A stretch of 59,414 nucleotides of DNA from Paracidovorax citrulli (GTDB lineage: Bacteria; Pseudomonadota; Gammaproteobacteria; Burkholderiales; Burkholderiaceae_C). Made by a program: the position numbers and the translations under genes. Positions 8,221 through 17,323 of this stretch are shown piece after piece; positions within the stretch are counted from its first letter, which is position 1; each line of letters begins with the position of its first letter. Location: contig NZ_FNEY01000030.1 of assembly GCF_900100305.1 (NCBI RefSeq), forward strand, positions 1 through 59,414. Direction: 5' to 3'. Under the pieces are notes generated by a model. It saw only the letters and a program-made list of their open reading frames with translations. It was not told the DNA's origin and made no database searches.

Positions 8221-9528
8221 TCAGGCTTCGGCAGCCTGGACCAGGGCCTGCAACGCGGCTTCCACGTCGCCGGCCTCCACGCCGTCCACGGGCGCCAGGT
8301 GGTCCGCCAGCGCCGCCAGGGCGCCAGGCTCCTTCTGCAGCCGGGCGATCGCCTGGCCCGCATCGCGCGGCGCGGTGAAGCCCGTGCTCTGCAGCAGCAG
8401 GCGGCCGTCCGCGGCCACCAGCTTGAAGTAGAAACGGCCGTCGGCCTCGCGGTACTGCTTGAACGCGGGCAGGGCGGCGGCCTTGGCGGCCGCGCGCGGC
8501 GCACCGGCCGCCACCGCACCGCCGCGCAGGCTGCGCAGGCCCACGGCATGGCGCAGGTCGCGCAGCAGGGGGCCGGCCTCCGCACGGGCCTTCTCGGCGC
8601 CCGCGAGCAGGATGTCCTCGATGCGGCCCGGGTCGGCGATCAGCGCGTCGTAGCGCTCGCGCATCGGCCCGACCACGCCGTCCACGCGCTCGAACAGGAT
8701 CTGCTTGGCCTCGCCCCAGGCGATGCCTTCGGCGAACTGCCGGCCCAGCGCCTCGGTTTCCGCGTCGGTGGCGAATGCCCGGTAGATCTGGAACAGGGCG
8801 GAGCCCTCGGTGTCCTTGGGTTCGCCGGGCGCGCGCGAGTCGGTCTGGATGCCGTTGATCAGCCGGCGCAACTGCTCGCGCGGCGAGAAGAGCGGGATCG
8901 TGTTGTCGTAGCTCTTGCTCATCTTGCGGCCGTCCAGCCCGGGCAGCGTCGCCACGTGCTCGTCCACCGCCGCCTCGGGCAGCACGAAATGCTCGCCGTA
9001 GAGGTGGTTGAAGCTCGACGCGATGTCGCGCGCCATCTCGATGTGCTGCACCTGGTCGCGTCCCACGGGTACCTTGTGCGCCTTGAAGGCCAGGATGTCG
9101 GCGGCCATCAGCACCGGGTACATGAAGAGGCCGGCCGTCACGCCGTCGTCCAGCTCCCGGCCCGCGGCCTCGTTCTTGTCCTGCGAGGCCTTGTAGGCAT
9201 GAGCCCGGTTGAGCAGGCCCTTGCCGGTCACGCACGACAGCAGCCAGTTCAGCTCCGGGATCTCGGGGATGTCGGACTGCCGGTAGAACGTGACGTGCTC
9301 CGGGTCCAGCCCCGCCGCCAGCCAGCTCGCGGCGATTTCCACCGTGGAGCGCTGGATGCGCGCCGGGTCTTCGCACTTGATGAGCGCGTGGTAGTTCGCC
9401 AGGAAGTAGAAGCTCTGCACGCCGGGCCGCTGGCTGGCCGCCACCGAGGGGCGGATCGAGCCGACGAAGTTGCCCAGGTGGGGCGTGCCCGTGGTCGTGA
9501 TGCCGGTGAGAAAGCGCGTGGTGCTCAT
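8221..9528 (-). CDS. trpS: Tryptophanyl-tRNA synthetase with C-terminal DUF1508-like domain
   Basis: Charges tRNA-Trp with tryptophan. Class I signatures are present: the HIGH-type motif as GTPHLGN near residues 12-18 and KMSKSYDN near 200. [22 protein letters not shown] is typical of bacterial TrpS. At 435 residues it is about 100 longer than the E. coli enzyme. After an Ala-rich linker it carries [20 protein letters not shown] ... [13 protein letters not shown], resembling the small DUF1508/YegP fold. The ATG at 9528 gives MSTTRFLTG, the normal N terminus; upstream in-frame starts are not family-like. It is the last gene of a minus-strand set including the site-2 protease. Confidence 0.95.
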   Translation of the reverse strand: MSTTRFLTGITTTGTPHLGNFVGSIRPSVAASQRPGVQSFYFLANYHALIKCEDPARIQRSTVEIAASWLAAGLDPEHVTFYRQSDIPEIPELNWLLSCVTGKGLLNRAHAYKASQDKNEAAGRELDDGVTAGLFMYPVLMAADILAFKAHKVPVGRDQVQHIEMARDIASSFNHLYGEHFVLPEAAVDEHVATLPGLDGRKMSKSYDNTIPLFSPREQLRRLINGIQTDSRAPGEPKDTEGSALFQIYRAFATDAETEALGRQFAEGIAWGEAKQILFERVDGVVGPMRERYDALIADPGRIEDILLAGAEKARAEAGPLLRDLRHAVGLRSLRGGAVAAGAPRAAAKAAALPAFKQYREADGRFYFKLVAADGRLLLQSTGFTAPRDAGQAIARLQKEPGALAALADHLAPVDGVEAGDVEAALQALVQAAEA

Positions 9529-9613
9529 GGTCGAATCGGCTCGGGGCCGGAGGAGAAACATCGAAACGGGAAGAAAGCCGGGCCGCCGCACGGCCCGCGG
9601 GCGCCGCGCCGGC

Positions 9614-10282
9614 TCAGCCCAGCAGGGCCGTGAGCGGCGTGAGCAGCAGGTTGATGGCCGAATAGCCCAGGGACATCAGCGGCCGCAGCCACACCGTGCC
9701 CACGATACCCGCCACCACCAGCGCCAGCACGATGAAGAAGCCGTAGGGCTCGATGCGCGAAAGCCAGCTGGCCTGCCGCCAGGGCAGCAGCCCCACGAGG
9801 ATGCGCCCGCCGTCGAGCGGCGGCAGGGGGAACAGGTTGAATGCCCACATGACGAGGTTCACCAGCACGCCGGCGCGCGCCATCTCCATGAAGAAGCGCT
9901 CGTCCACCCCGAAGCCCACCAGCATCACCAGCAGCACGGCCCACAGCACCGCCTGCACGAAATTGGAGGCCGGCCCCGCGAGCGCGACCCAGATCATGTC
10001 CCGCTTGGGGTTGCGCAGGTGCCCGAAATTCACCGGCACCGGCTTGGCGTAGCCGAACAGGAAGGTGCCCGACGTCGCGAAATACAGCAGCAGCGGCATC
10101 AGGATCGTGCCCACCGGATCGATGTGCTTGAGCGGATTGAGCGTGATGCGCCCCATCATCAACGCGGTGTTGTCGCCGAAGTGACGCGCGGCGTAGCCGT
10201 GCGCCGCCTCGTGCACGGTGATCGCGAAGAGCACCGGCAGGGCGTAGATGAGGATGGTTTGGATGAGATTGGAGAAGTCCAC
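9614..10282 (-). CDS. Site-2 protease family intramembrane metalloprotease
   Basis: The 222-residue polytopic membrane protein has the zinc-protease motif HEAAH (in [20 protein letters not shown], near residue 24) and the second conserved motif [13 protein letters not shown] near 165, which supplies the third metal ligand. This is the short, PDZ-less Rip/SpoIVFB-like subgroup. Substrates are unknown. It precedes trpS by about 85 bases on the same strand; in related bacteria it is commonly found with yciO and trpS. Here an oppositely oriented chemoreceptor gene separates it from yciO. Confidence 0.92.
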   Translation of the reverse strand: MDFSNLIQTILIYALPVLFAITVHEAAHGYAARHFGDNTALMMGRITLNPLKHIDPVGTILMPLLLYFATSGTFLFGYAKPVPVNFGHLRNPKRDMIWVALAGPASNFVQAVLWAVLLVMLVGFGVDERFFMEMARAGVLVNLVMWAFNLFPLPPLDGGRILVGLLPWRQASWLSRIEPYGFFIVLALVVAGIVGTVWLRPLMSLGYSAINLLLTPLTALLG

Positions 10283-10450
10283 CGGCCGATTGTCTCAGAG
10301 GCCGCGTTGCGCACCCGGCACGCGGCAGGGGAACCCCTCGGACCGGACAGGCCACGGGGGCGCTACGATGTTCATTTGTTGCCAAATGCAACACCTGGGC
10401 CGCGCCGCGGCCGAGGCGACGGTGCACAACGAAAGGCAGGAGACACAGGT

Positions 10451-11652
10451 ATGGCGTGGGATGGGTGGAGAACGGGGACGCGGCTCGTCCTGGCCTTCGG
10501 ATCGGTGGCCGTGCTGGTGGCATGGCTCATGGGCGTGGGTCTCTCCGACATCGGCCGCGCGCAGGACGCCCATCGCGCCGTGCTGCAGGCCGCCTCCGCG
10601 CTGCCGGAGGCGGCCCAGCGGGCTCCGATCGAGAGCGCGGTCGCCACGGCCGAGGCGGAGCTCGCCGCCATGCGCGCCTGGCTCCTGGGCCTGGGCTGCG
10701 CGGTATTCGCGGTGGCGGGCGCGGCCTTCGTGCTGCTGCGCCGCGGCATCGTGGCCCCGCTCGACCAGGCCATCCTCATCGCCGAGACCGTCGCCGCCGG
10801 CGACCTGAGCCAGGAGTTCAGCTCCGACCTGCAGGGCGACTTCGGGCGCCTGCTCGGCGCGCTGGGCACCATGGAGGACACGCTGACCGAGCTCGTCTCG
10901 CGCATCCAGCAGTCCACCCATGCCATCGGCGCGAGCGCCGGCGAGATCGACGCCGGCAACGGCGACCTGGAACGCCGCACGGGCGAGCAGGTCGCCTCCC
11001 TGGCCGAGACCGCGCAGAGCATGGAGCAGCTCACCGCCACGGTCCGCCAGAACGCCGACCGGGCCCGGTCCGCCAGCGGCCTCGCCGTGCAGGCCTCCGG
11101 CACGGCCGAGCGCGGCGGCGCCGTGGTGGGCCAGGTCGTGCAGACCATGCAGGCCATCAGCGGCAGCTCGCACAAGATCGTGGACATCATCCAGGTGATC
11201 GAGGGCATCGCGTTCCAGACCAACATCCTCGCGCTGAACGCCGCGGTGGAAGCGGCCCGCGCGGGCGAGCAGGGCCGCGGCTTCGCCGTGGTCGCCTCCG
11301 AAGTGCGCAGCCTCGCGCAGCGCAGCGCGGTGGCCGCGCGCGAGATCAAGGGCCTGATCGACGCGTCGGTGGAGCAGGTGCGCAGCGGCGCCGGGCTGGT
11401 GGACGAGGCCGGGCGCACCATGCAGGACATCGTCGGCGCGGTGGGGCAGGTCAGCGGCCTGCTGGCGGAAATCTCCCACGCGCTGAGGAGCAGAGCGACG
11501 GCATCGTCCACGTGAACCAGTCCGTCGCGCAGATGGAAGGCACCACGCAGCAGAACGCCGCGCTGGTGCAGCAGGCCTCGCGCGCGGCTTCCGCGCTCAA
11601 CGATCGCGCTCAGGACCTTCAGCGCGCGGTGGGTGCGTTCAAGCTGGACTGA
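10451..11652 (+). pseudogene. Methyl-accepting chemotaxis protein, frameshifted near the 3' end
   Basis: The protein begins [20 protein letters not shown] with a first membrane segment. It has an unusually short periplasmic loop (~45 residues), a second membrane segment ([16 protein letters not shown]), a HAMP region and the conserved signalling hairpin ([39 protein letters not shown]). Near 11485 the frame is lost after LLAEISHA and would end at 11515. Shifting one frame restores [26 protein letters not shown] and the AFKLD end at 11652. A single missing base in GCGCTGAGG explains this. The break removes the last helix of the cytoplasmic bundle and likely abolishes function, unless it is a sequencing error. 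No CheR/CheB tethering pentapeptide is seen. Confidence 0.85.
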
Positions 11653-11660
11653 GCCGGTCT

Positions 11661-12296
11661 CTACAGCCCCAGCGCCGACAGCGGGCCGCGGCCCTCGCGC
11701 ACCACGCGCGGATCGCCGCCCGTGGCCATGTCGGTCAGGTCCACCACGGTGGTGGGCTCCAGCGGGCAGGCGCCCGCGTCCACCACGGCATCGATCTGGT
11801 GCTCGAAGCGTGCGCGGATCTCCGACGGATCGTTCATGGGCTCCGTCTCGCCCGGCGGGATCAGCGTGGTCGCCAGCAGGGGCGCGCCGTGCAGCTCCAG
11901 CAGCAGCTGCAGCCCCTTGCGGTCGGGCACGCGCAGGCCGATGGTCTTGCGCTGCGGGTGGCTCACGCGGCGCGGCACTTCCTTGGTCGCGTCCAGGATG
12001 AAGGTGTAGGGGCCGGGCGTGGCCTGCTTCACGAGGCGGTATTGGCGGTTGTCCACGCGGGCGTAGTTCGACACTTCCGACAGGTCGCGGCACAGCAGCG
12101 TCAGGTGGTGCTTCTCGTCCACCTGCCGGATGCGGCGCAGCCGGTCCACGGCGTCCTTGTCGTCGAGCTGGCACACGAGCGCGTAGCTGGAATCGGTGGG
12201 CACCGCGAGCACGGCGCCGCGGGCCAGCAGGGCCGCGGCCTGCTTGAGCAGCCGGGGCTGCGGGTTGTCGGGGTGGACTTCGAAATACTGGGCCAT
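11661..12296 (-). CDS. yciO: Sua5/YciO/YrdC-family protein YciO
   Basis: The 211-residue protein aligns along its whole length with E. coli YciO as I remember it: MAQYFEVHPDNPQPRL, AVPTDSSYALVCQL, a conserved LTLLCRDLSE, GPYTFILDATKEVPRR, RKTIGLRVPD, and PTTVVDLTD followed by VVREG. The family shares the fold of threonylcarbamoyl-AMP synthase (TsaC/Sua5) but lacks Sua5's extra domain, and YciO's physiological role is less settled. It follows the PHP-domain gene by eight bases, so the two are probably co-transcribed. It converges with the chemoreceptor gene, whose end lies only eight bases away. Confidence 0.93.
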   Translation of the reverse strand: MAQYFEVHPDNPQPRLLKQAAALLARGAVLAVPTDSSYALVCQLDDKDAVDRLRRIRQVDEKHHLTLLCRDLSEVSNYARVDNRQYRLVKQATPGPYTFILDATKEVPRRVSHPQRKTIGLRVPDRKGLQLLLELHGAPLLATTLIPPGETEPMNDPSEIRARFEHQIDAVVDAGACPLEPTTVVDLTDMATGGDPRVVREGRGPLSALGL

Positions 12297-12304
12297 GGGG
12301 GGTG

Positions 12305-13168
12305 TCAGTGGGCGCGCCGCACGCGGTCGGCCAGCAGCTCCCACACGGGCGTGAGGGCGCCGGGCAGGGGCGGCAGCGTGCCCAGGTCGGTGTGCGATTC
12401 GTCGGGGCTGTGGAAGTCGCTGCCGCGCGAGGCGGCCAGGCCGAACTCCTGCGCCATGGCCGCGTAGGTGCCGTATTCGGCCGCCGTGTGGCTGCCCGTG
12501 ACCACCTCGACGCCCTGGCCGCCGTGCTGGCGGAATTCGGAAAACAGCGCGTATTCCTCGGTGGCGGAGAACTTGTAGCGCGCCGGGTGCGCGATCACGG
12601 CCATGCCGCCTGCCTGCGTGATCCAGCGCACCGCGTCGCCCAGCGCGGCCCAGCGGTGCGGCACGTAGCCGGGCTTGCCTTCGGTGAGGAAGCGGCGGAA
12701 CACCTCGGCCGTATCGCGGCACACGCCTGTCTCGACGAGGAAGCGCGCGAAATGCGTGCGGGAGATGAGTTCGGGATTGCCCACGTAGCGCAGCGCGCCT
12801 TCGTAGGCATCGCGGATGCCGACCCGCGCGAGCTGCTGCGCCATCTCCCGCGCGCGCTGGCCGCGGCCGCCGCGCGTGTCGGACAGGCCCCGCACCAGCT
12901 GCGCGTCGTCCGGGTCGAAGCCGAGCCCGACGATGTGCACCGTGGTGCCGATGAAGGTCACCGAGATCTCCACGCCGGTGAGGTAGTCCATGCCCTGCGC
13001 GGCCGCTGCGGCCATGGCGCGGTGCTGGCCGCCCACTTCGTCGTGGTCGGTCAGGGCCCACAGCTCGACGCCGTTGGCGCGCGCCCGCTGCGCCAGTGCC
13101 TCGGGCGTGAGCGTGCCGTCGGACACCACGGAGTGGCAATGGAGGTCGGCGTTCAGAGCGGTAGGCAC
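12305..13168 (-). CDS. PHP-domain phosphoesterase (3',5'-nucleoside bisphosphate phosphatase type)
   Basis: The 287-residue PHP-fold hydrolase shows the metal-ligand motifs DLHCHSVVSDG (near the start), LTDHDEVGG, ..GVEIS, MAVIAHPARYK and SRGSDFHSPDE. The family includes E. coli RnaAM/YciV, which acts on 3',5'-nucleoside bisphosphates and short RNA 5' ends; that activity is inferred from similarity. I place the start at GTG 13168 (VPTALNADLHCHS) because the metal-binding HxH must lie near the N terminus and no nearby ATG is in frame. The open frame extends to 13357 without family character. Confidence 0.9.
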   Translation of the reverse strand: MPTALNADLHCHSVVSDGTLTPEALAQRARANGVELWALTDHDEVGGQHRAMAAAAAQGMDYLTGVEISVTFIGTTVHIVGLGFDPDDAQLVRGLSDTRGGRGQRAREMAQQLARVGIRDAYEGALRYVGNPELISRTHFARFLVETGVCRDTAEVFRRFLTEGKPGYVPHRWAALGDAVRWITQAGGMAVIAHPARYKFSATEEYALFSEFRQHGGQGVEVVTGSHTAAEYGTYAAMAQEFGLAASRGSDFHSPDESHTDLGTLPPLPGALTPVWELLADRVRRAH

Positions 13169-13256
13169 GGAATCATTGTAGGACCGCGGTTTCGCGTTTG
13201 GATACGCATACCCCTGAAAATGCCGGTAACGGAGGGACCGTGGACGGCGCCTGCCC

Positions 13257-14489
13257 CTAGGATGCCCGCCTCCTGCCCAGCTCCCGCCCGGCACTCGCCA
13301 TGGTGACCGCCAGCAGCGTGGCGGCGAGCACCGGCAGCATCGCCTGACGTATGCCAAATCGCTCGCCCAGAAAGCCGAGCATCGGAGGCCCGACCAGGAA
13401 CGCCATGTATCCCAGCGTCGCCGTGATGCTGACCCGTGTGGCGGTGTCGCCTTCTCCCTCTCCGGCGGCAGACATGGCGAGCGGAAAGCCCAGGGATGCG
13501 CCGACGCCCCAGAGCACGATTGCGCACACGGCGAGCCAGGGGCTCGGCGAAAAAATCACCAGGGCGAGCGCCAGGCTGGCCGAGAGCGTGCAGATCCGGA
13601 ACACGGCGGCCCTGCCGATGCGCCTGACGACCCAGTTGCCGCAGAAGCGGCCCACGGTCATGCTGGCGGTGAAGACCATGTACACCGCGACGCCCGCCGT
13701 ATTCGTCAGGCCGTGGCCGTCGATCATCAGGATGGGCAGCCAGTCGTTCGCCGCTCCCTCGGCCAGCGCCAGGGCCATGCAGAGAAAGCCGATCATCAGC
13801 AGACGGGCGTCGTGGATCTCCGTCCAGAACGAAGTTTTGCCGGTCCTGTCCGGCTGCCGGACCGTGGCTGCGAGATGGCGGATCTGGTGCCAGGTGAGCG
13901 CCAGGGCGATCACCGCCACGGCCCCCAGATGCCACAGGACGGAAGTTCCGTGGGCCGACAGACCCATGCCCACGGCCGCGCCGATGAGTGTGCCCAGGCT
14001 GAAGAATCCATGGCAGGCCGGCAAAACCGGCTTTCCCGTGAGCCGTTCGAGCTCCACGCCGTCGATGTTGGCGCCGATGTCCACCCATCCCATGCCGGTG
14101 CCGACCATCAGGAAACCCAGGAAGCACAGCCAGACGGCACTCAGTTGCACAGCGATGCCGATGCCCGCGATGCCCAGCAGCAGGGCCGCCAGGCCGGCCT
14201 GCACCGTGCGGCGCGGGCCGATCCGCATGGTCAGCTTTCCGGCGGTCAGGATACCCAGCATCGAGCCCGCGGAAAATCCGAACAGGGTCCAGCCCATCTC
14301 TTCAATGGAGGCGTGCAGCCCGTCACGGATCGACGGTGTGCGGGACGCCCAGCTCGCCAGGCCCACGCCGGGGATGAAAAAGGCGGTATTGAGCGCCCAC
14401 GTCCGAGCCCGGAGGGAATCGCTGGTCATGTGCGACTGCCCGGAGGCAGCAGGGGAGCGGGTAGGGGAAACGGGGCTTGCGTTGGACAT
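13257..14489 (-). CDS. MFS transporter, likely exporter of the neighbouring biosynthetic unit
   Basis: The 410-residue, twelve-helix major facilitator protein has typical loop motifs (LTMRIGPRRTVQAG between helices 2 and 3, GNWVVRRIGRAAVFR in the second half). It resembles the YbjJ-like/fucose-permease-like MFS group (NTAFFIPGVGLASWASRTP, GWVDIGANIDGVELER). It is the last of three minus-strand genes with an aminotransferase and a methyltransferase, about 160 bases after the aminotransferase stop. Export of, or self-protection against, the product is the likely role, by context. The ATG at 14489 is used; an ATG at 14429 (MTSDSLRARTWALN) is an equally family-like start. Confidence 0.85.
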   Translation of the reverse strand: MSNASPVSPTRSPAASGQSHMTSDSLRARTWALNTAFFIPGVGLASWASRTPSIRDGLHASIEEMGWTLFGFSAGSMLGILTAGKLTMRIGPRRTVQAGLAALLLGIAGIGIAVQLSAVWLCFLGFLMVGTGMGWVDIGANIDGVELERLTGKPVLPACHGFFSLGTLIGAAVGMGLSAHGTSVLWHLGAVAVIALALTWHQIRHLAATVRQPDRTGKTSFWTEIHDARLLMIGFLCMALALAEGAANDWLPILMIDGHGLTNTAGVAVYMVFTASMTVGRFCGNWVVRRIGRAAVFRICTLSASLALALVIFSPSPWLAVCAIVLWGVGASLGFPLAMSAAGEGEGDTATRVSITATLGYMAFLVGPPMLGFLGERFGIRQAMLPVLAATLLAVTMASAGRELGRRRAS

Positions 14490-14651
14490 GGCTGATGACG
14501 ACGTGCCGGGGCGGGAGCGAGCCTGGCGAACCTCGATTCCGGCCTCCCCGCGCACGTGCACCAACGGGGCGCCGAAGGCTCGGGAGGACAGGGTGCGCTG
14601 TTTCGCCTGCCGCGACCGGTCGGCGTGGTTTCGGGTCGGGCGGGACCGGTG

Positions 14652-15812
14652 TCAATGGCCGGCGTAGCGTTCGAGCCCCTGGCTGAGCAGATCGAGCGCC
14701 TCGCGGGTGACGTGTTCCGGATAGCTCGTCGGGATGCGGATGTACTGTCCGGAAACGCCGGAGTAATTGCTGGCGGTGGCCAGCACCAGGCCGAAATCGC
14801 CCAGCACCTGGTCGGCGAACTCCTCGACATCGTCCACGGGAAGGTCCACGAACACCTGTGTGCCGGCCGGCGGCAGTTCCGAGTACCCGGCCTGCGTGCG
14901 GCGCAGGAAGTCGTGCACGACGGTTCGACTGCCGAGCACCTGCCTTCTGAGCCGCTCGTTGCCCCGTACGATCAGGGAAGCCGCCTTCGTCTGCGCCGGG
15001 GTGCAGACGGCGACGCACTCGATTTCCACGAGCCCGGCCATGGCCTCGATGTTTTCGATGGACGATGTCACCCATCCCACCCGCAGGCCCGGCGCGCCGT
15101 AGTTCTTCGACATCGAATTGACGGTGTAGATCGACGAGAAGTCTTCGGCTTCATGGAAGGGAGAGTGCAGTTGCTCGCTGCCGAAGATGAATCCGTCGTA
15201 CACCATGTCGAGCACCAGCGCGATGCCGCGCTCCGCCAGGGCGGGCACCAGGGCCTGCATGAAGGCGCCGGGGTAGATGCCGCCGAGCGGATTGTGGGGA
15301 AAATTGAGGTAGATGAGCCTCGTGTCCGGCCGGCACAAGGCCAGGAGCTCTGCGGCGCCGGGGTATTCCTGCTGCATGTGGTAGTAAACCACCTCGTAAC
15401 CTTCCGCCGACAGCAGCGCGGGCACCGCGCCGAAGACCGGCGCAAGGCATATCGCAGAGCAGGAGCCGGCCGCGTGGCTTTTGGCATGGCGGAAGGCCAG
15501 CGACAAACCATGCATGGCGCCGTTGGTGATCAGGATGTTCTCCTTGGCCAGCCCCAGGCCGTACGTGGCGTTGTCCCGCATGCAGATGGCATCCAGAAGC
15601 CCTGGATTGCCATTGCAGTCCGCATATTGAAAGATGTCGTCCCTGGCAGAAGTGGGGGTGGGCAATTCAGTGGATGGCCACACGGGCACGTTCTCGACGA
15701 AGTAGCACGCCTGGTCCTGCAACTTCCACCGGGCATATTTCAGCCGTTGCTGAAGTGTGCTGAGAGAACTGTCGGTGCGTACGATCCTGTGTCTTTCATG
15801 AAGCCGCATCAT
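14652..15812 (-). CDS. Class I/II PLP-dependent aminotransferase
   Basis: The 386-residue fold-type I aminotransferase has the expected landmarks: Asn174 in NFPHNPLGG, Asp202 in [13 protein letters not shown] (pyridine-nitrogen contact), the Schiff-base Lys236 in [15 protein letters not shown] and a C-terminal Arg in [11 protein letters not shown] for the substrate carboxylate. Its start overlaps the upstream methyltransferase by 17 bases and has AAGGG just before tandem ATGs (15812 and 15809), so translation is coupled. Next to a 2-ketoarginine methyltransferase its probable job is transamination between arginine and 2-ketoarginine, and of the methylated keto acid back to the amino acid. That role is inferred. 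GC content is below that of the backbone. Confidence 0.85.
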   Translation of the reverse strand: MMRLHERHRIVRTDSSLSTLQQRLKYARWKLQDQACYFVENVPVWPSTELPTPTSARDDIFQYADCNGNPGLLDAICMRDNATYGLGLAKENILITNGAMHGLSLAFRHAKSHAAGSCSAICLAPVFGAVPALLSAEGYEVVYYHMQQEYPGAAELLALCRPDTRLIYLNFPHNPLGGIYPGAFMQALVPALAERGIALVLDMVYDGFIFGSEQLHSPFHEAEDFSSIYTVNSMSKNYGAPGLRVGWVTSSIENIEAMAGLVEIECVAVCTPAQTKAASLIVRGNERLRRQVLGSRTVVHDFLRRTQAGYSELPPAGTQVFVDLPVDDVEEFADQVLGDFGLVLATASNYSGVSGQYIRIPTSYPEHVTREALDLLSQGLERYAGH

Positions 15813-16866
15813 TTCCCTTTCGCAGCAGATAACCGATTTCCAGGCCGGTGGAATCCACCTGGTCCGAAGTCGTTTCACGGGTGATCAAAGACAGGCCTGC
15901 CTCGGAGAAAATCTCCTGCCATTCTGCGTCTTCGATCAGTTTCTGGTTGGTGAAGCAGTGCAGGAGGTAATAGGGGTTGTAGTAGGCCAGCGAAAGGCCG
16001 TGGCGCATCGCGCGTGGATTGTGGAACTGGTTGTCCACTTCAATGATGATGATGTTGATGTCGGGAAAGCGGCGTATTATCTTCCTGAGGAAATCGACGA
16101 CGGCCTGCCGCCCGGACTGGCCGAGTATTTCATGCAGCACGAAGCCGAGAACGATGAAATCGGGAGTGAAATCGAATTCCGAATCGAGGAACTCGACGGC
16201 GCCGGAGTGGCTGATGCGAATGCGATCGGAAAGACCCTCTCGCTCGACGAGTGCAGCCGCCTCTTCGTAACCGCCGCGGTCCGGTTCTGCTCCCCATGCA
16301 TGGATGTGCGGCAGGGCCTTGCAGAATTCGGCCAGATAGAGGCCGTTGCCGCAGCCCAGGTCCAGGAGCCTGGTGCAGGCCGTCGGCGCTTTCGCCATGA
16401 GCGACCTGGTGAGAGGAATCGCGTCGAAATGGCTGATGCCGCAACTGCCGACCCCGACCTGCGTCGCATTGCGCGTAGCCCAGCCGGAGCCCGCCTTCAA
16501 GCGATCGCCCATCTGCAGGAAGGTGGTGGCATATCCACCTATCAGCATCACGTACCAGCCCTGCAGGGGCCGCAGTGCCCGGCCTTTTTGCGAAAGCGTC
16601 AGGCCTTCGGGGGACTCTGTCAGGATCGCCTCGTTCTTCAGGTATTGGAACAGTCCCGACAGTCTGTCTCGATCCATGCCCAATGCGCTGCACGCATCGT
16701 CTGCGGACACGGGCGTTTCTCCTTCGAGCAGAGAAAACAGCCCGGTGCCGAATAAGTGGTAGATGGCGATGGCGAGTACGAATTTCCGGATGGGGTCGAT
16801 TCCCTCGATGAGATCGGCCTCGAAATTCTGGTGGATATCATTCTGGCGTGTGGCTGGGGAATGCAT
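15796..16866 (-). CDS. mrsA: SAM-dependent 2-ketoarginine-type C-methyltransferase
   Basis: The 356-residue protein has an N-terminal winged-helix dimerisation region of the O-methyltransferase type, then the SAM-binding motif [15 protein letters not shown] (near 167-181), an acidic pocket (WGAEPDRGG) and [11 protein letters not shown]. Throughout it resembles the Pseudomonas syringae 2-ketoarginine methyltransferase MrsA as I recall it ([45 protein letters not shown]). MrsA C-methylates 5-guanidino-2-oxopentanoate on the route to the antimetabolite 3-methylarginine. The identification rests on recalled similarity; another 2-keto acid substrate is possible. It is the first gene of the unit and clearly less GC-rich than the backbone, suggesting transfer. 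Confidence 0.75.
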   Translation of the reverse strand: MHSPATRQNDIHQNFEADLIEGIDPIRKFVLAIAIYHLFGTGLFSLLEGETPVSADDACSALGMDRDRLSGLFQYLKNEAILTESPEGLTLSQKGRALRPLQGWYVMLIGGYATTFLQMGDRLKAGSGWATRNATQVGVGSCGISHFDAIPLTRSLMAKAPTACTRLLDLGCGNGLYLAEFCKALPHIHAWGAEPDRGGYEEAAALVEREGLSDRIRISHSGAVEFLDSEFDFTPDFIVLGFVLHEILGQSGRQAVVDFLRKIIRRFPDINIIIIEVDNQFHNPRAMRHGLSLAYYNPYYLLHCFTNQKLIEDAEWQEIFSEAGLSLITRETTSDQVDSTGLEIGYLLRKGNDAAS

Positions 16867-17323
16867 GAGTGAGGGGTCGGGTGGAGAATGGGCGGCGCCG
16901 CTGGGTATCGGCTCCCGTTCAGGCGGGAGAGAATGTTCCAGTATGTTTCTTCACGTTCAAGAAATGACCGGGGCGTATGGCAGGCGCCAGGAAAAATCAT
17001 CCTATCATGCGACCCGGCAGGAGGTAATGATTTTTCCGGTGGGGGATTAATATGAATTTATGCAATACATAAACCAATGAAGACGCTGAATTTCGCGCCA
17101 GCGCTGGAAATCCTGCGCATTCCTTCCCGGCAGAAAGCGCCTGCCGGCCCGTCGGCGCCATCGTCTTTTCGTCCCGCGGCGATGCATTCCCGGGCGGTTG
17201 CCTAAGCGTCGCACCAGAGCCATCCGCGCCCCGGCCCAGGCCACCGGGCGCCCTGTCCGGCGCGGACCGCGGATGTGTTGTTGCACCCCGGCACCGGCAG
17301 GGGGCAGGGGAGGGCCGGGCAGG
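16867..17323. other. Intergenic region between the methyltransferase unit and recJ
   Basis: About 457 bases hold the operon leader and the palindromic promoter described separately. An AT-rich patch at 17040-17085 could carry a second upstream promoter (TTGGTT, then CATATT 17 bases on, minus strand). The remainder up to the recJ stop is GC-rich and shows no convincing gene or RNA. Confidence 0.45.
16990..17037 (-). promoter_or_regulatory. Candidate promoter and palindromic operator of the methyltransferase operon
   Basis: On the minus strand an extended -10 (TGATAGGAT, hexamer 16999-17004) sits 17 bases from a weak -35 (TTACCT, 17022-17027), leaving a leader of about 125 bases. A perfect 11-base inverted repeat, GGAAAAATCAT (16990-17000) and ATGATTTTTCC (17027-17037), spans the promoter with one arm touching each hexamer. 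This suits a repressor or activator site. No regulator gene lies beside it. The promoter is a pattern match, not mapped. Confidence 0.45.

Noticed and set aside
3998-8431. A 1477-codon open frame on the plus strand opposite the RHS gene
   Set aside because: It is the antisense of a repeat-rich, very GC-rich gene; it is full of Val/Ala/Gly/Arg with no domain, and it spans the start of trpS's 3' region. A composition artefact.
12302-13306. A plus-strand frame through the PHP gene
   Set aside because: The minus strand carries all PHP metal motifs; the plus frame is a shadow.
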